64,000 nt of DNA from Phialophora verrucosa (lineage: Eukaryota > Ascomycota > Eurotiomycetes > Chaetothyriales > Herpotrichiellaceae), in NCBI GenBank assembly GCA_002099365.1, contig MSED01000009.1, positions 434,001-498,000 on the forward strand, in the 5' to 3' direction. A model generated the notes under the pieces. That model searched no databases. It saw only the letters and a program-made list of their open reading frames with translations, and was not told the origin of the DNA. Below are positions 32,001-40,062 of the stretch, one piece after another (position 1 is the first letter of the stretch; each line of letters begins with the position of its first letter). The position numbers were made by a program, and so were the translations under genes.

Positions 32001-32344
32001 TGGACGTCGTTGGCATGCATAAACGCTCGCTCGAATTCGTTCAGGGCTACCTTGAGCACCTCAACGAAGCCAGCGGCCTCCTCGTCATCATCGACTTCAG
32101 CGGCAATGAAGCCAATGTAACGTGCGACCAATTCGGCGCTTGATGAAGGCTCGTCATCCTGAGCCAATTCATCTGTGGGTGCGGGTAGAGTGGTAACGAA
32201 GGCATCTTTCAGCTGTGACGCCTGGAAGTGGAGGCCGGTAGGTATCAGGAATGAGTATTCGAGAGAGCCATGTGTGAGGATGAGAGGTCGGAGGTTCTGG
32301 GATGATCGAGGAGTGTGAGTGCCGGTTGCACCGCCGGAATACAT
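26075..32344 (-). CDS. fas1: Fatty acid synthase subunit beta
   Basis: 2089 codons in one exon. I chose the ATG at 32344-32342 (MYSGGATGTHTPRSSQNLRPL), which matches the start of other fungal beta subunits; the upstream in-frame part (to 32416) looks like leader sequence. Domains in order: acetyltransferase with GHSQG (Ser 282); flavin-dependent enoyl reductase (VPPLMVAGMTPCTVPWDFV and GGRGGGHHS); hot-dog dehydratase (SGDYNPIHVSRIFASYANLP); and malonyl/palmitoyl transferase with GHSLGEYSAL (Ser 1833). Six beta chains cap the barrel of the fungal FAS. The acetyltransferase loads acetyl, the malonyl/palmitoyl transferase loads malonyl and releases palmitoyl-CoA. It is head to head with the alpha subunit gene. 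Confidence 0.97.
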   Translation of the reverse strand: MYSGGATGTHTPRSSQNLRPLILTHGSLEYSFLIPTGLHFQASQLKDAFVTTLPAPTDELAQDDEPSSSAELVARYIGFIAAEVDDDEEAAGFVEVLKVALNEFERAFMHANDVHALAATLPGITAKKNLVVQCYYAGRAAVARPIKPHDSALLRAADDEEANIFTVFGGQGNIEEYFEELREVYTTYPSFIKDLVESSAELLQNLARSPKADKFYTKGLDILNWLADRETQPDTDYLVSAPVSLPLIGLVQLAHYQVTCKVLGKTPGEVNERLNGTTGHSQGVVTAAAIATATSWESFAKVAREAITMLFWIGMRSQQAYPRTSLAPSILQDSLEAGEGAPTPMLSVRDLSKKQLQEHIEATNEHLPKDRHIAISLVNSARNFVITGAPISLHGLNLRPRKVKAPTGLDQNRIPFTERKVRFVNRFLPITAPFHSPLLTEAYKLILEDLSDIKIPASRLTIPVYDTNTGEDLRAQQDKDVVPDLVRMITQDPVHWEQATVFEGATHIIDFGPGGISGLGVLTNRNKDGTGVRVILAGAMDGTNPEVGYKPELFDRDEEHAVKYATNWVKEHGPRLVKTSVGQTYVDTKMSRLLGVPPLMVAGMTPCTVPWDFVAATMNAGYHIELAGGGYYNAKQMTEALNKIEKAIPPGRGITVNLIYVNPRAMGWQIPLLAQLRADGVPIEGLTIGAGVPSIEVAQEYIDTLGIKHIAFKPGSMDAIQSVINIAKANPTFPVLLQWTGGRGGGHHSFEDFHQPVIQMYGRIRKCQNIILVAGSGFGGSDDTYPYLTGTWSRKFGYPPMPFDGVLFGSRMMTAKEAHTSTNAKKAIAEAEGVDDNEWEKTYKGPTGGVITVRSEMGEPIHKLATRGVKFWAEMDQKIFSLDKKKRVAELKKQREYIIKKLNDDFQKVWFGKNSAGETVDLEDMTYAEVVRRMVELMYVKHQSRWIEVTLRNLTVDFIRRVEERFTVGSGKPSLIQSYAELENPFPVVDKVLAAYPAAETQLINAQDVQHFLLLCQRRGQKPVPFVPSLDENFEFWFKKDSLWQSEDLDAVVDQDVGRTCILQGPMAAKYSTKVDEPIKDILDGIHQDHIKGLVRDFYGGRESAVPVIEYFGGKIITSPESVVELDGVTVIPDGSRTTYRLSSSPSATLPDADAWIQLLAGKNYSWRHAFFTADVFVQGARYQNNPIKRILAPTRGMTVEIAHPKDPYKTTIVVKEPSQSGKLVKTLDISLSGKNEILMNMWEERTAEGEAVALPFKFTYHPETGYAPIHEVMDGRNDRIKEFYYRIWFGEKTVPFDTPTTNVFDGGKATIVTQDVADFVHAVGNTGEAFVDRPGKEVFAPMDFAIVVGWKAITKPIFPRSIDGDLLKLLHLSNGYRMLPGAEPLKVGDELHTSARINAVLNQDAGKMVEVCGTITRRGQPVMEVTSQFLYRGTYTDFENTFQRKQETPMQVTLATSKDVAVLRSKEWFHLDEPDIDLLGQTLTFRLSSLIRFKNKTVFSSVETVGQVELELPTKEIIQVASVEYDAGVSHGNPVIDYLQRHGQTIDQPVNFENAIPLSGKTPLSLKAPASNETYARVSGDYNPIHVSRIFASYANLPGTITHGMYSSAAVRSLVETWAAENNIGRVRSYHVSLVGMVLPNEDLEVKLEHVGMVAGRKIIKIETTNKETGDKVLLAEAEVEQPVSSYVFTGQGSQEQGMGMDLYARSAVAKEVWDRADRHFMDNYGLSIINIVKNNPKELTIHFGGPRGKAIRQNYMAMTFESINADGTVKSEKIFKEINETTSSYTYRSPTGLLSATQFTQPALTLMEKAAFEDMRSKGLVQRDSSFAGHSLGEYSALASIAEVMPIESLVSVVFYRGLTMQVAVERDEQGRSNYSMCAVNPSRISKTFNEQALQYVVENIAESTGWLVEIVNYNVANMQYVCAGDLRALDCMTNVLNVLKMQKIDIQALMQQMSLDDVKAHLVEIIGECRKKTEAKPQPIELERGFAVIPLKGIDVPFHSTFLRSGVKPFRSFLLKKINKTSIDPAKLIGKYIPNVTAKPFEISKEYFEEVYRLTNSPRLAKILEDWDSYENAGDPGVRRLSSTVA

Positions 32345-33644
32345 GGTTGCAGTCGTGATGAGAATGTGCTTGTTTGTAGGAGAGAGAGGTCGCTGTTGTG
32401 GTGTTGAAGTGAGCAAGCTAATGCCACTTAGAAACTGAGCAGTGCTAGAAAGTCAAGGAGAGTAGAGCTCTTGCACTGGCAACAATGATTCAATTGAGAT
32501 GGGAGAGTGCAAAAGAGACGGCAGGATTAGTTATTGAGGGAAGGTCTAGATTATGCCGCTGGAGCAACGGAAGGAGTCTGGTGCACCACAACTAGTGTCG
32601 AATCTTCTCTGTTGGATGCGATACGAATATGGCCGAAGTTGGAGCGTTGTTGAGAGCGTCAAGAAAGATTTTCCCGCGTCGCCGCTCGGAGTATCAGCAC
32701 CCCAAGCGACCCATTCGAGCCAAGCCAGCCTCATGGCCCTCAACCACACCTGGGCCAATGGAAATCCCCGGATGGCAGGCTAGTTTCTGGTGGGCATCAT
32801 CTACTGCAGGGACAGGTCGCAACGGCGTCATAGTTCCTCCCTCAACCCGCTGACGAAAAGACAGCTTGTCCACTGGCCATGGCATACGTGATAGTAATCA
32901 GGAACCTTCAATACAAGTCTGTTGGGCAGGCAGCACTCAATGGCCGAAGTCTAGGTACTAAGTTCTTCGTATAGTGTCACACGCGATACGAGATTGAAGA
33001 ACACCGTGTTCGACTTGGGCACATACCTCGGCCGCGGCTCCAACATTTTTTGGGCAGGCTGCGAGCTGCAGCTTGCTCCTAAGAAATTTTGGTGAAATCG
33101 TGGGGGAAGTCGCAGCGGCTAGAACTTCGGGATACCCACAGCGCCGGGGGTCCACCTCCCAACCAATGTTCGAGCTTATCAGGCTGATTCCTGCATTGGG
33201 CCAACAGCCAACAGAAGACAAGGATTTGCTCTCCGGGCTGGTAACAGGGCCGTCATTTTTTCATCATCTTTTTGCCCGCAACTCGATCGCCTGAGGTATC
33301 CCAACCAAACCGATTCGAACAGTGGCCATAACACGCTTCTCGCCGCTTTTCCTCTTCCGTCTGGATCCAGATCCAACCCTCTTGTCCGTGGTTGCGCCCA
33401 TATTGTCGCCGATTACTTTTTGCCCCGATAATTGAACACTGGAAGCTGGAACCACACTTCATCACTTCCTTGTCCTCGTTCTCTCCTTGATACTTACAAC
33501 ACAGCACAGTTCCTTCCCTCGTCAACCTGTGCTCACCACATACCATTGCCCCTGCTCTGATTCATTTCATCCAGCAACGGGCAAAAGGTCTGACATCTTC
33601 TGAATCGACTTTCAAGACCCTCCCATCTCCCACCTCCCGTCACA
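32345..33644. promoter_or_regulatory. Shared promoter region of the two fatty acid synthase genes
   Basis: 1.3 kb between divergent start codons, including both 5' leaders. CCAAT boxes occur at 32755-32759 and 33163-33167, and one CCTCGG (the core bound by Far-type fatty-acid regulators in Aspergillus) at 33026-33031. The last 300 bp before the alpha subunit are rich in pyrimidine runs, as in strongly expressed fungal genes. Single motif hits are weak evidence; the layout itself suggests co-regulation. Confidence 0.5.
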
Positions 33645-36600
33645 ATGCGTCCCGAAGTCGAGCAAGAGCTCGCCCACACGCTCCTTGTTGAGCTACTGGC
33701 ATATCAGTTTGCCTCGCCCGTGAGGTGGATTGAAACCCAAGATGTTGTCCTCGAGACGAACAGAACCGAGCGGATTGTCGAAATCGGCCCGGCGGATACC
33801 CTCGGCGGCATGGCCAAGAGGACACTGGCCTCCAAATACGAAACCTACGACGCGGCCACATCACTATCACGCCAGGTTCTGGCTTACAACAAGGACCTGA
33901 AAGAGATATACTACGATGTTGACCCTGTGGAAGAGGAGGCAGCCCCAGCAGCAGCAGCAGCAGCAGCTTCTTCATCTTCCGGTCCAACACCGGCTCCCTC
34001 CGCAGCTCCCGCAGCAGCGGCAGCGGCACCTCCTCCGGCGGCCAGCGCTGGCCCTGCGGCTGCTGTTGCTGATGCCCCAGTTGCAGCTGTGGACATTCTG
34101 CGAGCTCTGGTTGCTCAGAAGCTCAAGAAACCTCTCGCCGACATCCCCCTCAGCAAGGCCATCAAAGACTTGGTTGGTGGCAAGTCGACACTGCAAAATG
34201 AAATTCTGGGAGATTTGGGTAAAGAATTCGGATCAACACCTGAAAAACCGGAAGATACTCCTCTTGATGAGTTGGGTGCTGCGATGCAGTCAACATTCAA
34301 CGGCCAATTGGGCAAACAGTCGCAATCTTTGATTGCCCGCTTGGTGGCTTCCAAGATGCCCGGTGGCTTCAACATTACAGCCGTCAGGAAGCATCTCGAG
34401 ACCAGCTTCGGCCTTGGTCCTGGCAGACAAGATGGTGTTCTTTTGCTCGCCCTTACCATGGAGCCAGCTTCGCGGTTGGGCTCAGAAAACGACGCCAAGA
34501 CGTATCTAGGTGACGTCGCCCAGAAATATGCTGCTGCTGCAGGAATTAGCCTTTCTTCGGCCTCATCTGGCGGCGCCGCTGCTGGTGCGGCTGGTGCTGG
34601 TATGATGATGGATCCTGCCGCCATTGATGCTCTCACCAAGGATCAGCGGGCGCTGTTCAAACAGCAACTCGAGCTGCTCGCTCGTTATCTCAAGATGGAC
34701 CTGCGAGCTGGCGACAAGGCCTTCCTTGGCTCTCAAGAGGCCAACAAAACCCTCCAAGCGCAGCTTGACCTGTGGAATACCGAGCATGGAGAATTCTACG
34801 CCCAAGGTATTGAGCCATCTTTCAGCCCTCTGAAAGCGCGTATCTACGACTCCTCCTGGAACTGGGCTCGACAAGACGCTCTCAGCATGTACTACGACAT
34901 CATATTCGGCCGTCTGCAGGCTGTCGATCGAGAAATCGTCAGCCAGTGCATCCGTATTATGAACAGATCAAACCCCACCCTCATTGAGTACATGCAGTAC
35001 CACATCGACAACTGCCCGACCGAGCGGGGCGAAACCTACAAGCTGGCCAAGGAGCTCGGCGAGCAGCTGATCGAGAACTGCAAGGATGTCCTGAACGAAG
35101 CACCGGTCTACAAAGACGTCATGATCCCCACCGGTCCACAGACAACCATTGATGCCCGAGGTAACCTCGACTACAAAGAGGTTCCTCGTCAAAGTGCTCG
35201 CAAGCTCGAACACTACGTCCGGGAGATGGCTGAGGGTGGTAAGATTTCGGAGTACAGCAACCGTACCAAGGTCCAAAACGACCTTCGCAATGTCTACAAG
35301 TTGATCCGAAAGCAGCATAAACTCTCCAAGGCCTCCCAGCTACAATTCAACAGTCTATACAAGGATGTCGTTCGCGCTCTGGCAATGAACGAAGCTCAGA
35401 TCATGCCTCAGGAAAATGGAGATATCAAGAAGCCTGGTCGCAATGGTTTGACACGAGCCACCGTGACTGGAACAGTTAAACAGGGCAAAACCGAGACGAT
35501 TCCCTTCCTTCACCTGAAGAAGAAGGAAGAACACGGCTGGGATTACAGTAAAAAATTGACAGGAGTCTACCTCGAAGGGCTCGAGAATGCCGCCAAATCC
35601 GGTCTTAGCTTCCAAGGCAAGATGGCACTGATGACCGGTGCTGGTGCCGGGTCTATCGGTGCCGAGGTTTTGCAAGGCCTCATCAGTGGTGGTGCGAAGG
35701 TGGTTGTTACAACCAGCCGTTACTCTCGCGAAGTCACCGAGTACTACCAGTCCATGTATGCTCGCTTCGGTGGCCGTGGGTCTCAGCTTGTTGTCGTGCC
35801 ATTCAATCAAGGTAGCAAGCAAGATGTGGAAGCTCTCATCGACTACATCTACGACACCAAGAAGGGGCTCGGCTGGGATCTCGACTTCATCATTCCATTC
35901 GCTGCGATCCCCGAGAACGGTCGTGAGATTGACAGCATCGACTCCAAGTCCGAGCTTGCCCACCGTATTATGTTGACCAACCTTATCCGACTGCTTGGCT
36001 ACGTCAAGTCGAAGAAATTCGAGAGTGGATTCAATACCCGACCCGCCCAAGTCATGCTTCCTCTTTCTCCCAACCACGGGACCTTCGGTAACGACGGTCT
36101 CTACTCCGAGTCCAAACTTGCTCTGGAGACCTTGTTCAATCGTTGGTCTTCTGAAAGCTGGGGCGACTACCTCACTATCTGTGGCGCTGTCATTGGCTGG
36201 ACCCGGGGCACTGGTCTCATGAGTGGCAACAACATTGTTGCAGACGGCGTTGAGAAATATGGTGTTCGAACCTTCTCACAGCAAGAAATGGCCTTCAACT
36301 TGCTTGGTTTGATGTCTCCTGCCATTGTCGATCTTTGCCAGGAGGAACCCGTCTTTGCCGACTTGAACGGTGGTCTTCAGTTCCTACCGGATCTCAAAGA
36401 TCTCATGACCAAACTTCGAGCTGAGATCATGGAGACCAGTGCCATTCGCCAGGCCGTCACCAAGGAGACCGCGCTTGAGAACAAAGTCGTCAACGGTGAA
36501 GACAGCGAGGCTCTATACAAGAAGGTCACCATCGAGCCTAGAGCGAACCTCAAATTCGACTTCCCTGAGCTTCCTGACTGGAAGAAGGAAGTTGAGCCGC

Positions 36601-39248
36601 TCAACGGCAAGCTGAAGGGCATGGTGGACCTCGACAAGGTTGTTGTCGTCACCGGATTCTCTGAAGTCGGCCCATGGGGTAACTCTCGTACCCGTTGGGA
36701 AATGGAAGCCTATGGGGAGTTCTCCTTGGAAGGCTGCATTGAGATGGCATGGATGACGGGCCTCATCAAGAACCACAACGGTCCTTTGAAAGGCAAGTCC
36801 TACTCTGGCTGGGTCGATGCCAAGACAGGCGAGCCTGTCGATGACAAGGACGTCAAAGCCAAGTATGAGAAGCAGATCCTCGAGCACTCTGGTATCCGTC
36901 TCATCGAGCCTGAGCTGTTCAATGGCTACGACCCCAACAAGAAACAGCTCCTCCAGGAAATTCAAATTGAGGAAGATCTTGACCAGTTTGAGGCTTCGAA
37001 GGAGACTGCTGAAGAATTCAAGCGACAGCACGGCGCCAAGGTCGAGGTCTTCGAGCTCGAATCTGGAGAATATAGCGTTCGCCTGAAGAAGGGCGCGACT
37101 CTCCTCATTCCGAAGGCGCTTAGGTTTGACCGCCTGGTCGCTGGACAAATCCCGACCGGCTGGAACGCAAAGACCTACGGTATTCCGGACGACATTATCT
37201 CTCAAGTCGACCAGGTCACTCTCTTCGTCCTCGTCTGTACTGCTGAAGCACTTCTATCTGCTGGTATCACCGACCCCTACGAATTCTACAAGTATGTCCA
37301 CCTGTCGGAAGTGGGCAACTGCGTCGGTTCCGGGATTGGTGGTACCACCGCACTTCGTGGCATGTACAAGGACAGATTTATGGATAAGCCCGTGCAGAAG
37401 GACATTCTCCAGGAGTCGTTCATCAACACCATGGCTGCTTGGGTGAACATGTTGCTCTTGTCGTCCACAGGCCCAATCAAGACACCAGTGGGTGCTTGCG
37501 CGACGGCGGTCGAGTCCATCGACATTGGCTACGAGACCATCATTGAAGGAAAGGCCCGTGTCTGCTTCGTCGGTGGCTTTGATGACTTCCAAGAAGAAGG
37601 TTCTTATGAATTCGCGAACATGAAGGCCACCAGTAATGCAGAAGACGAGTTTGCCCACGGCCGCACGCCCAGGGAAATGTCCCGCCCGACTACCACGACC
37701 CGAAACGGCTTCATGGAATCCCAAGGTTGCGGTATGCAAATTATCATGACGGCCCGTCTAGCGTTGGATATGGGTACCCCCATCTACGGCATCCTCGGCC
37801 TTGTCTCGACTGCAACCGACAAGATTGGGCGATCCGTGCCGGCTCCTGGTCAAGGCGTGTTGACTACGGCCCGTGAGAACCCAGGCAAGTTCCCGTCGCC
37901 TCTGCTCGACATCAATTACCGCAGGAGACAGCTCGATCTTCGACGACGTGCCATCAAGAATTGGCAAGAATCAGAGCTTTTGTACCTTCACGAAGAAGTC
38001 GCGGCCATGAAGGCACAAGCCGGCTTTGGCTTTAACGAAACCGAGTATATGGAAGAGCGTGCAGCTCACATTGAAAAGGAGGCCATCAGGCAGGAGAAGG
38101 AGGCTCAGTTCAGCCTGGGCAACAACTTCTGGAAGCAAGATTCTTCCATCGCTCCTCTCCGTGGTGCTCTTGCAACATGGGGTCTCACTATTGATGACCT
38201 TGATGTTGCTTCCTTCCATGGTACCTCCACGGTTGCCAACGACAAGAACGAATCAGAGGTCATCTGCAAGCAAATGGCTCACCTTGGCCGCAAGAAGGGC
38301 AATGCGCTACTCGGTATTTTCCAGAAGTATCTGACCGGCCATCCCAAGGGCGCCGCAGGTGCTTGGATGTTCAACGGTTGTTTGCAAGTCCTCAACAGCG
38401 GTTTGGTGCCAGGCAACCGCAACGCCGACAATGTCGACCAGGTCATGGAGAAATTCGACTACATCGTCTATCCGAGCCGCTCGCTCCAGACCGATGGCAT
38501 CAAGGCATTCTCAGTCACGTCTTTCGGCTTTGGCCAAAAGGGTGCTCAAGCCATTGGTATTCATCCGAGGTATCTGTATGCCGCATTGGACGAGGCCGAC
38601 TTCCAGCGCTACAAACTGAAGGTTGAAGCCAGACAGAAGAAGGCGTACAGATTCTTCCACAACGGCATGATCAACAACACCATCTTTGTCGCCAAGTCCA
38701 AAGCCCCTTATCCGGACGAGATCATGCAGAAGGTCTTCCTCAACCCCGATCAGCGTGTCTCCGCTGACAAGAAATCTGGCGAGCTTGTGTACACCCCTAT
38801 CTCGCCCAAGAAGTCATTGAGCCGCACTGCATCGGAAACAAAGGCCATGCTCGAGTCTTTGACGAAGGCCAGCGCTACCGAGGGCTCCAAGGTCGGAGTT
38901 GACGTTGAGGACATCCGTGCTATCAACATTGAGAACGAGACGTTCGTCAAGAGGAACTTTACGGAGCAGGAGCAAGCCTACTGCAGCAAGGCCGCGTCTC
39001 CTCAAGCGTCATATGCCGGACGGTGGAGCGCCAAGGAAGCTGTGTTCAAGTCACTGGGGGTTTGCGGAAAGGGTGCTGGGGCTCCCTTGCACGACATTGA
39101 GATTCTCGCCGACGAGAACGGGGCGCCCAAAGTTGAGCTCCACGGAGCGGCTCTTGAGGCTGCCAAGCAAGCTGGTGTCAAGAATGTGAATGTCAGCATC
39201 AGCCATAGCGAGAGCCAAGCCATCGCTGTAGCTGTTTCTGCATTCTGA
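33645..39248 (+). CDS. fas2: Fatty acid synthase subunit alpha
   Basis: 1867 codons in one exon. Order: a short start of the malonyl/palmitoyl transferase fold completed by beta; an Ala/Pro-rich linker (residues 95-145); acyl carrier domain with GGKST, Ser 181 taking the phosphopantetheine arm; a second flexible linker; ketoreductase (MTGAGAGSIGAEVL); ketosynthase with GACATAVES (Cys 1285), SFHGTST (His 1525) and GHPKGAAG (His 1566); and at the end the phosphopantetheinyl transferase (VGVDVEDI, WSAKEAVFKSLG). All catalytic residues I can check are present. Six alpha chains form the central wheel of the complex. The presence of both subunits in canonical length marks this as the primary-metabolism FAS rather than a short-chain specialised pair. 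Confidence 0.97.
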   Translation: MRPEVEQELAHTLLVELLAYQFASPVRWIETQDVVLETNRTERIVEIGPADTLGGMAKRTLASKYETYDAATSLSRQVLAYNKDLKEIYYDVDPVEEEAAPAAAAAAASSSSGPTPAPSAAPAAAAAAPPPAASAGPAAAVADAPVAAVDILRALVAQKLKKPLADIPLSKAIKDLVGGKSTLQNEILGDLGKEFGSTPEKPEDTPLDELGAAMQSTFNGQLGKQSQSLIARLVASKMPGGFNITAVRKHLETSFGLGPGRQDGVLLLALTMEPASRLGSENDAKTYLGDVAQKYAAAAGISLSSASSGGAAAGAAGAGMMMDPAAIDALTKDQRALFKQQLELLARYLKMDLRAGDKAFLGSQEANKTLQAQLDLWNTEHGEFYAQGIEPSFSPLKARIYDSSWNWARQDALSMYYDIIFGRLQAVDREIVSQCIRIMNRSNPTLIEYMQYHIDNCPTERGETYKLAKELGEQLIENCKDVLNEAPVYKDVMIPTGPQTTIDARGNLDYKEVPRQSARKLEHYVREMAEGGKISEYSNRTKVQNDLRNVYKLIRKQHKLSKASQLQFNSLYKDVVRALAMNEAQIMPQENGDIKKPGRNGLTRATVTGTVKQGKTETIPFLHLKKKEEHGWDYSKKLTGVYLEGLENAAKSGLSFQGKMALMTGAGAGSIGAEVLQGLISGGAKVVVTTSRYSREVTEYYQSMYARFGGRGSQLVVVPFNQGSKQDVEALIDYIYDTKKGLGWDLDFIIPFAAIPENGREIDSIDSKSELAHRIMLTNLIRLLGYVKSKKFESGFNTRPAQVMLPLSPNHGTFGNDGLYSESKLALETLFNRWSSESWGDYLTICGAVIGWTRGTGLMSGNNIVADGVEKYGVRTFSQQEMAFNLLGLMSPAIVDLCQEEPVFADLNGGLQFLPDLKDLMTKLRAEIMETSAIRQAVTKETALENKVVNGEDSEALYKKVTIEPRANLKFDFPELPDWKKEVEPLNGKLKGMVDLDKVVVVTGFSEVGPWGNSRTRWEMEAYGEFSLEGCIEMAWMTGLIKNHNGPLKGKSYSGWVDAKTGEPVDDKDVKAKYEKQILEHSGIRLIEPELFNGYDPNKKQLLQEIQIEEDLDQFEASKETAEEFKRQHGAKVEVFELESGEYSVRLKKGATLLIPKALRFDRLVAGQIPTGWNAKTYGIPDDIISQVDQVTLFVLVCTAEALLSAGITDPYEFYKYVHLSEVGNCVGSGIGGTTALRGMYKDRFMDKPVQKDILQESFINTMAAWVNMLLLSSTGPIKTPVGACATAVESIDIGYETIIEGKARVCFVGGFDDFQEEGSYEFANMKATSNAEDEFAHGRTPREMSRPTTTTRNGFMESQGCGMQIIMTARLALDMGTPIYGILGLVSTATDKIGRSVPAPGQGVLTTARENPGKFPSPLLDINYRRRQLDLRRRAIKNWQESELLYLHEEVAAMKAQAGFGFNETEYMEERAAHIEKEAIRQEKEAQFSLGNNFWKQDSSIAPLRGALATWGLTIDDLDVASFHGTSTVANDKNESEVICKQMAHLGRKKGNALLGIFQKYLTGHPKGAAGAWMFNGCLQVLNSGLVPGNRNADNVDQVMEKFDYIVYPSRSLQTDGIKAFSVTSFGFGQKGAQAIGIHPRYLYAALDEADFQRYKLKVEARQKKAYRFFHNGMINNTIFVAKSKAPYPDEIMQKVFLNPDQRVSADKKSGELVYTPISPKKSLSRTASETKAMLESLTKASATEGSKVGVDVEDIRAINIENETFVKRNFTEQEQAYCSKAASPQASYAGRWSAKEAVFKSLGVCGKGAGAPLHDIEILADENGAPKVELHGAALEAAKQAGVKNVNVSISHSESQAIAVAVSAF

Positions 39249-40062
39249 GGATCCTCGGCTTTGACTGACGGGTATTGTACAAATCTGGGCATGATTTTAG
39301 TCGCTGGGCCTGTGCATTGAGGTGGAAGCGTTTTCCTTTGTCAGTTGGGTCATAATGGGCGTTGTTCACTGGCGGTATGAGACGCTGCGGGTTCGTGGGA
39401 GGAGATACATTTTACATTCATGTAAACAAGAGCCTCCATAGCTCTCCATGAAGCATAATAGATTTCAACTTCGACTGAATCCGGCTTCTGTCACAATTTT
39501 GCGTGCTGAATAGCTAGTCTTTGGTCGCGGGAAGAAGCCGAGCTACTGTAGGTGAAGTCGCCGCCGAAGATCTGCCGCTAGCCTCTTGCACGACGCAGAC
39601 TCCAAGTTTTCATCTGTCTTCCTGCCCTCCTACTCCTACAATGGTGCAACCCTATTTCGGGTCGCCATGAAGCTCAGGCATTCCTAGGGCCTCTACTACC
39701 TCGGTATCGTATGTTGTAGGACCTAGAGCTCGACCTCGTCGACGCAATGGACCAGATGGTTCGCTTCGCCGCTCGGCCCTTCTTGCCAGCCCAATTTGGC
39801 CGAGAGAAGAGCCGGGTCAATGCATGCTCAGCGTGGAGCAATAATGACTGCTAAGTATCCCTTAACGCCCTTCAAATATCCTGACGGACCACATTGAACT
39901 GTTATTGTAGTTCTGTCTGTATGCACGCCCCAAGACACAACCGTGAAGCCCACAATTCGCCCATTTCGTTCTCCCTTTACTGAAGCTGCAAACCCACGGC
40001 TTGCGGTTTCTTGTTGATTTGCTTACTTTCATTGGCCCGGACCGTCCAAGCCTAGATCGACA
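39249..40062. other. Intergenic region between FAS alpha and the amylosucrase
   Basis: 814 bp. It holds the FAS alpha 3' region and the promoter of the downstream gene. No gene, repeat or transposon end is recognised at either border of the amylosucrase gene. Confidence 0.45.

Noticed and set aside
28058..32143. Several long plus-strand open frames (up to 277 codons) opposite FAS beta
   Set aside because: Mirror frames of a strongly coding gene; no start context or domain.
35355..37205. Minus-strand open frames of 230-240 codons opposite FAS alpha
   Set aside because: Same reason: antisense shadows of a highly biased coding sequence.
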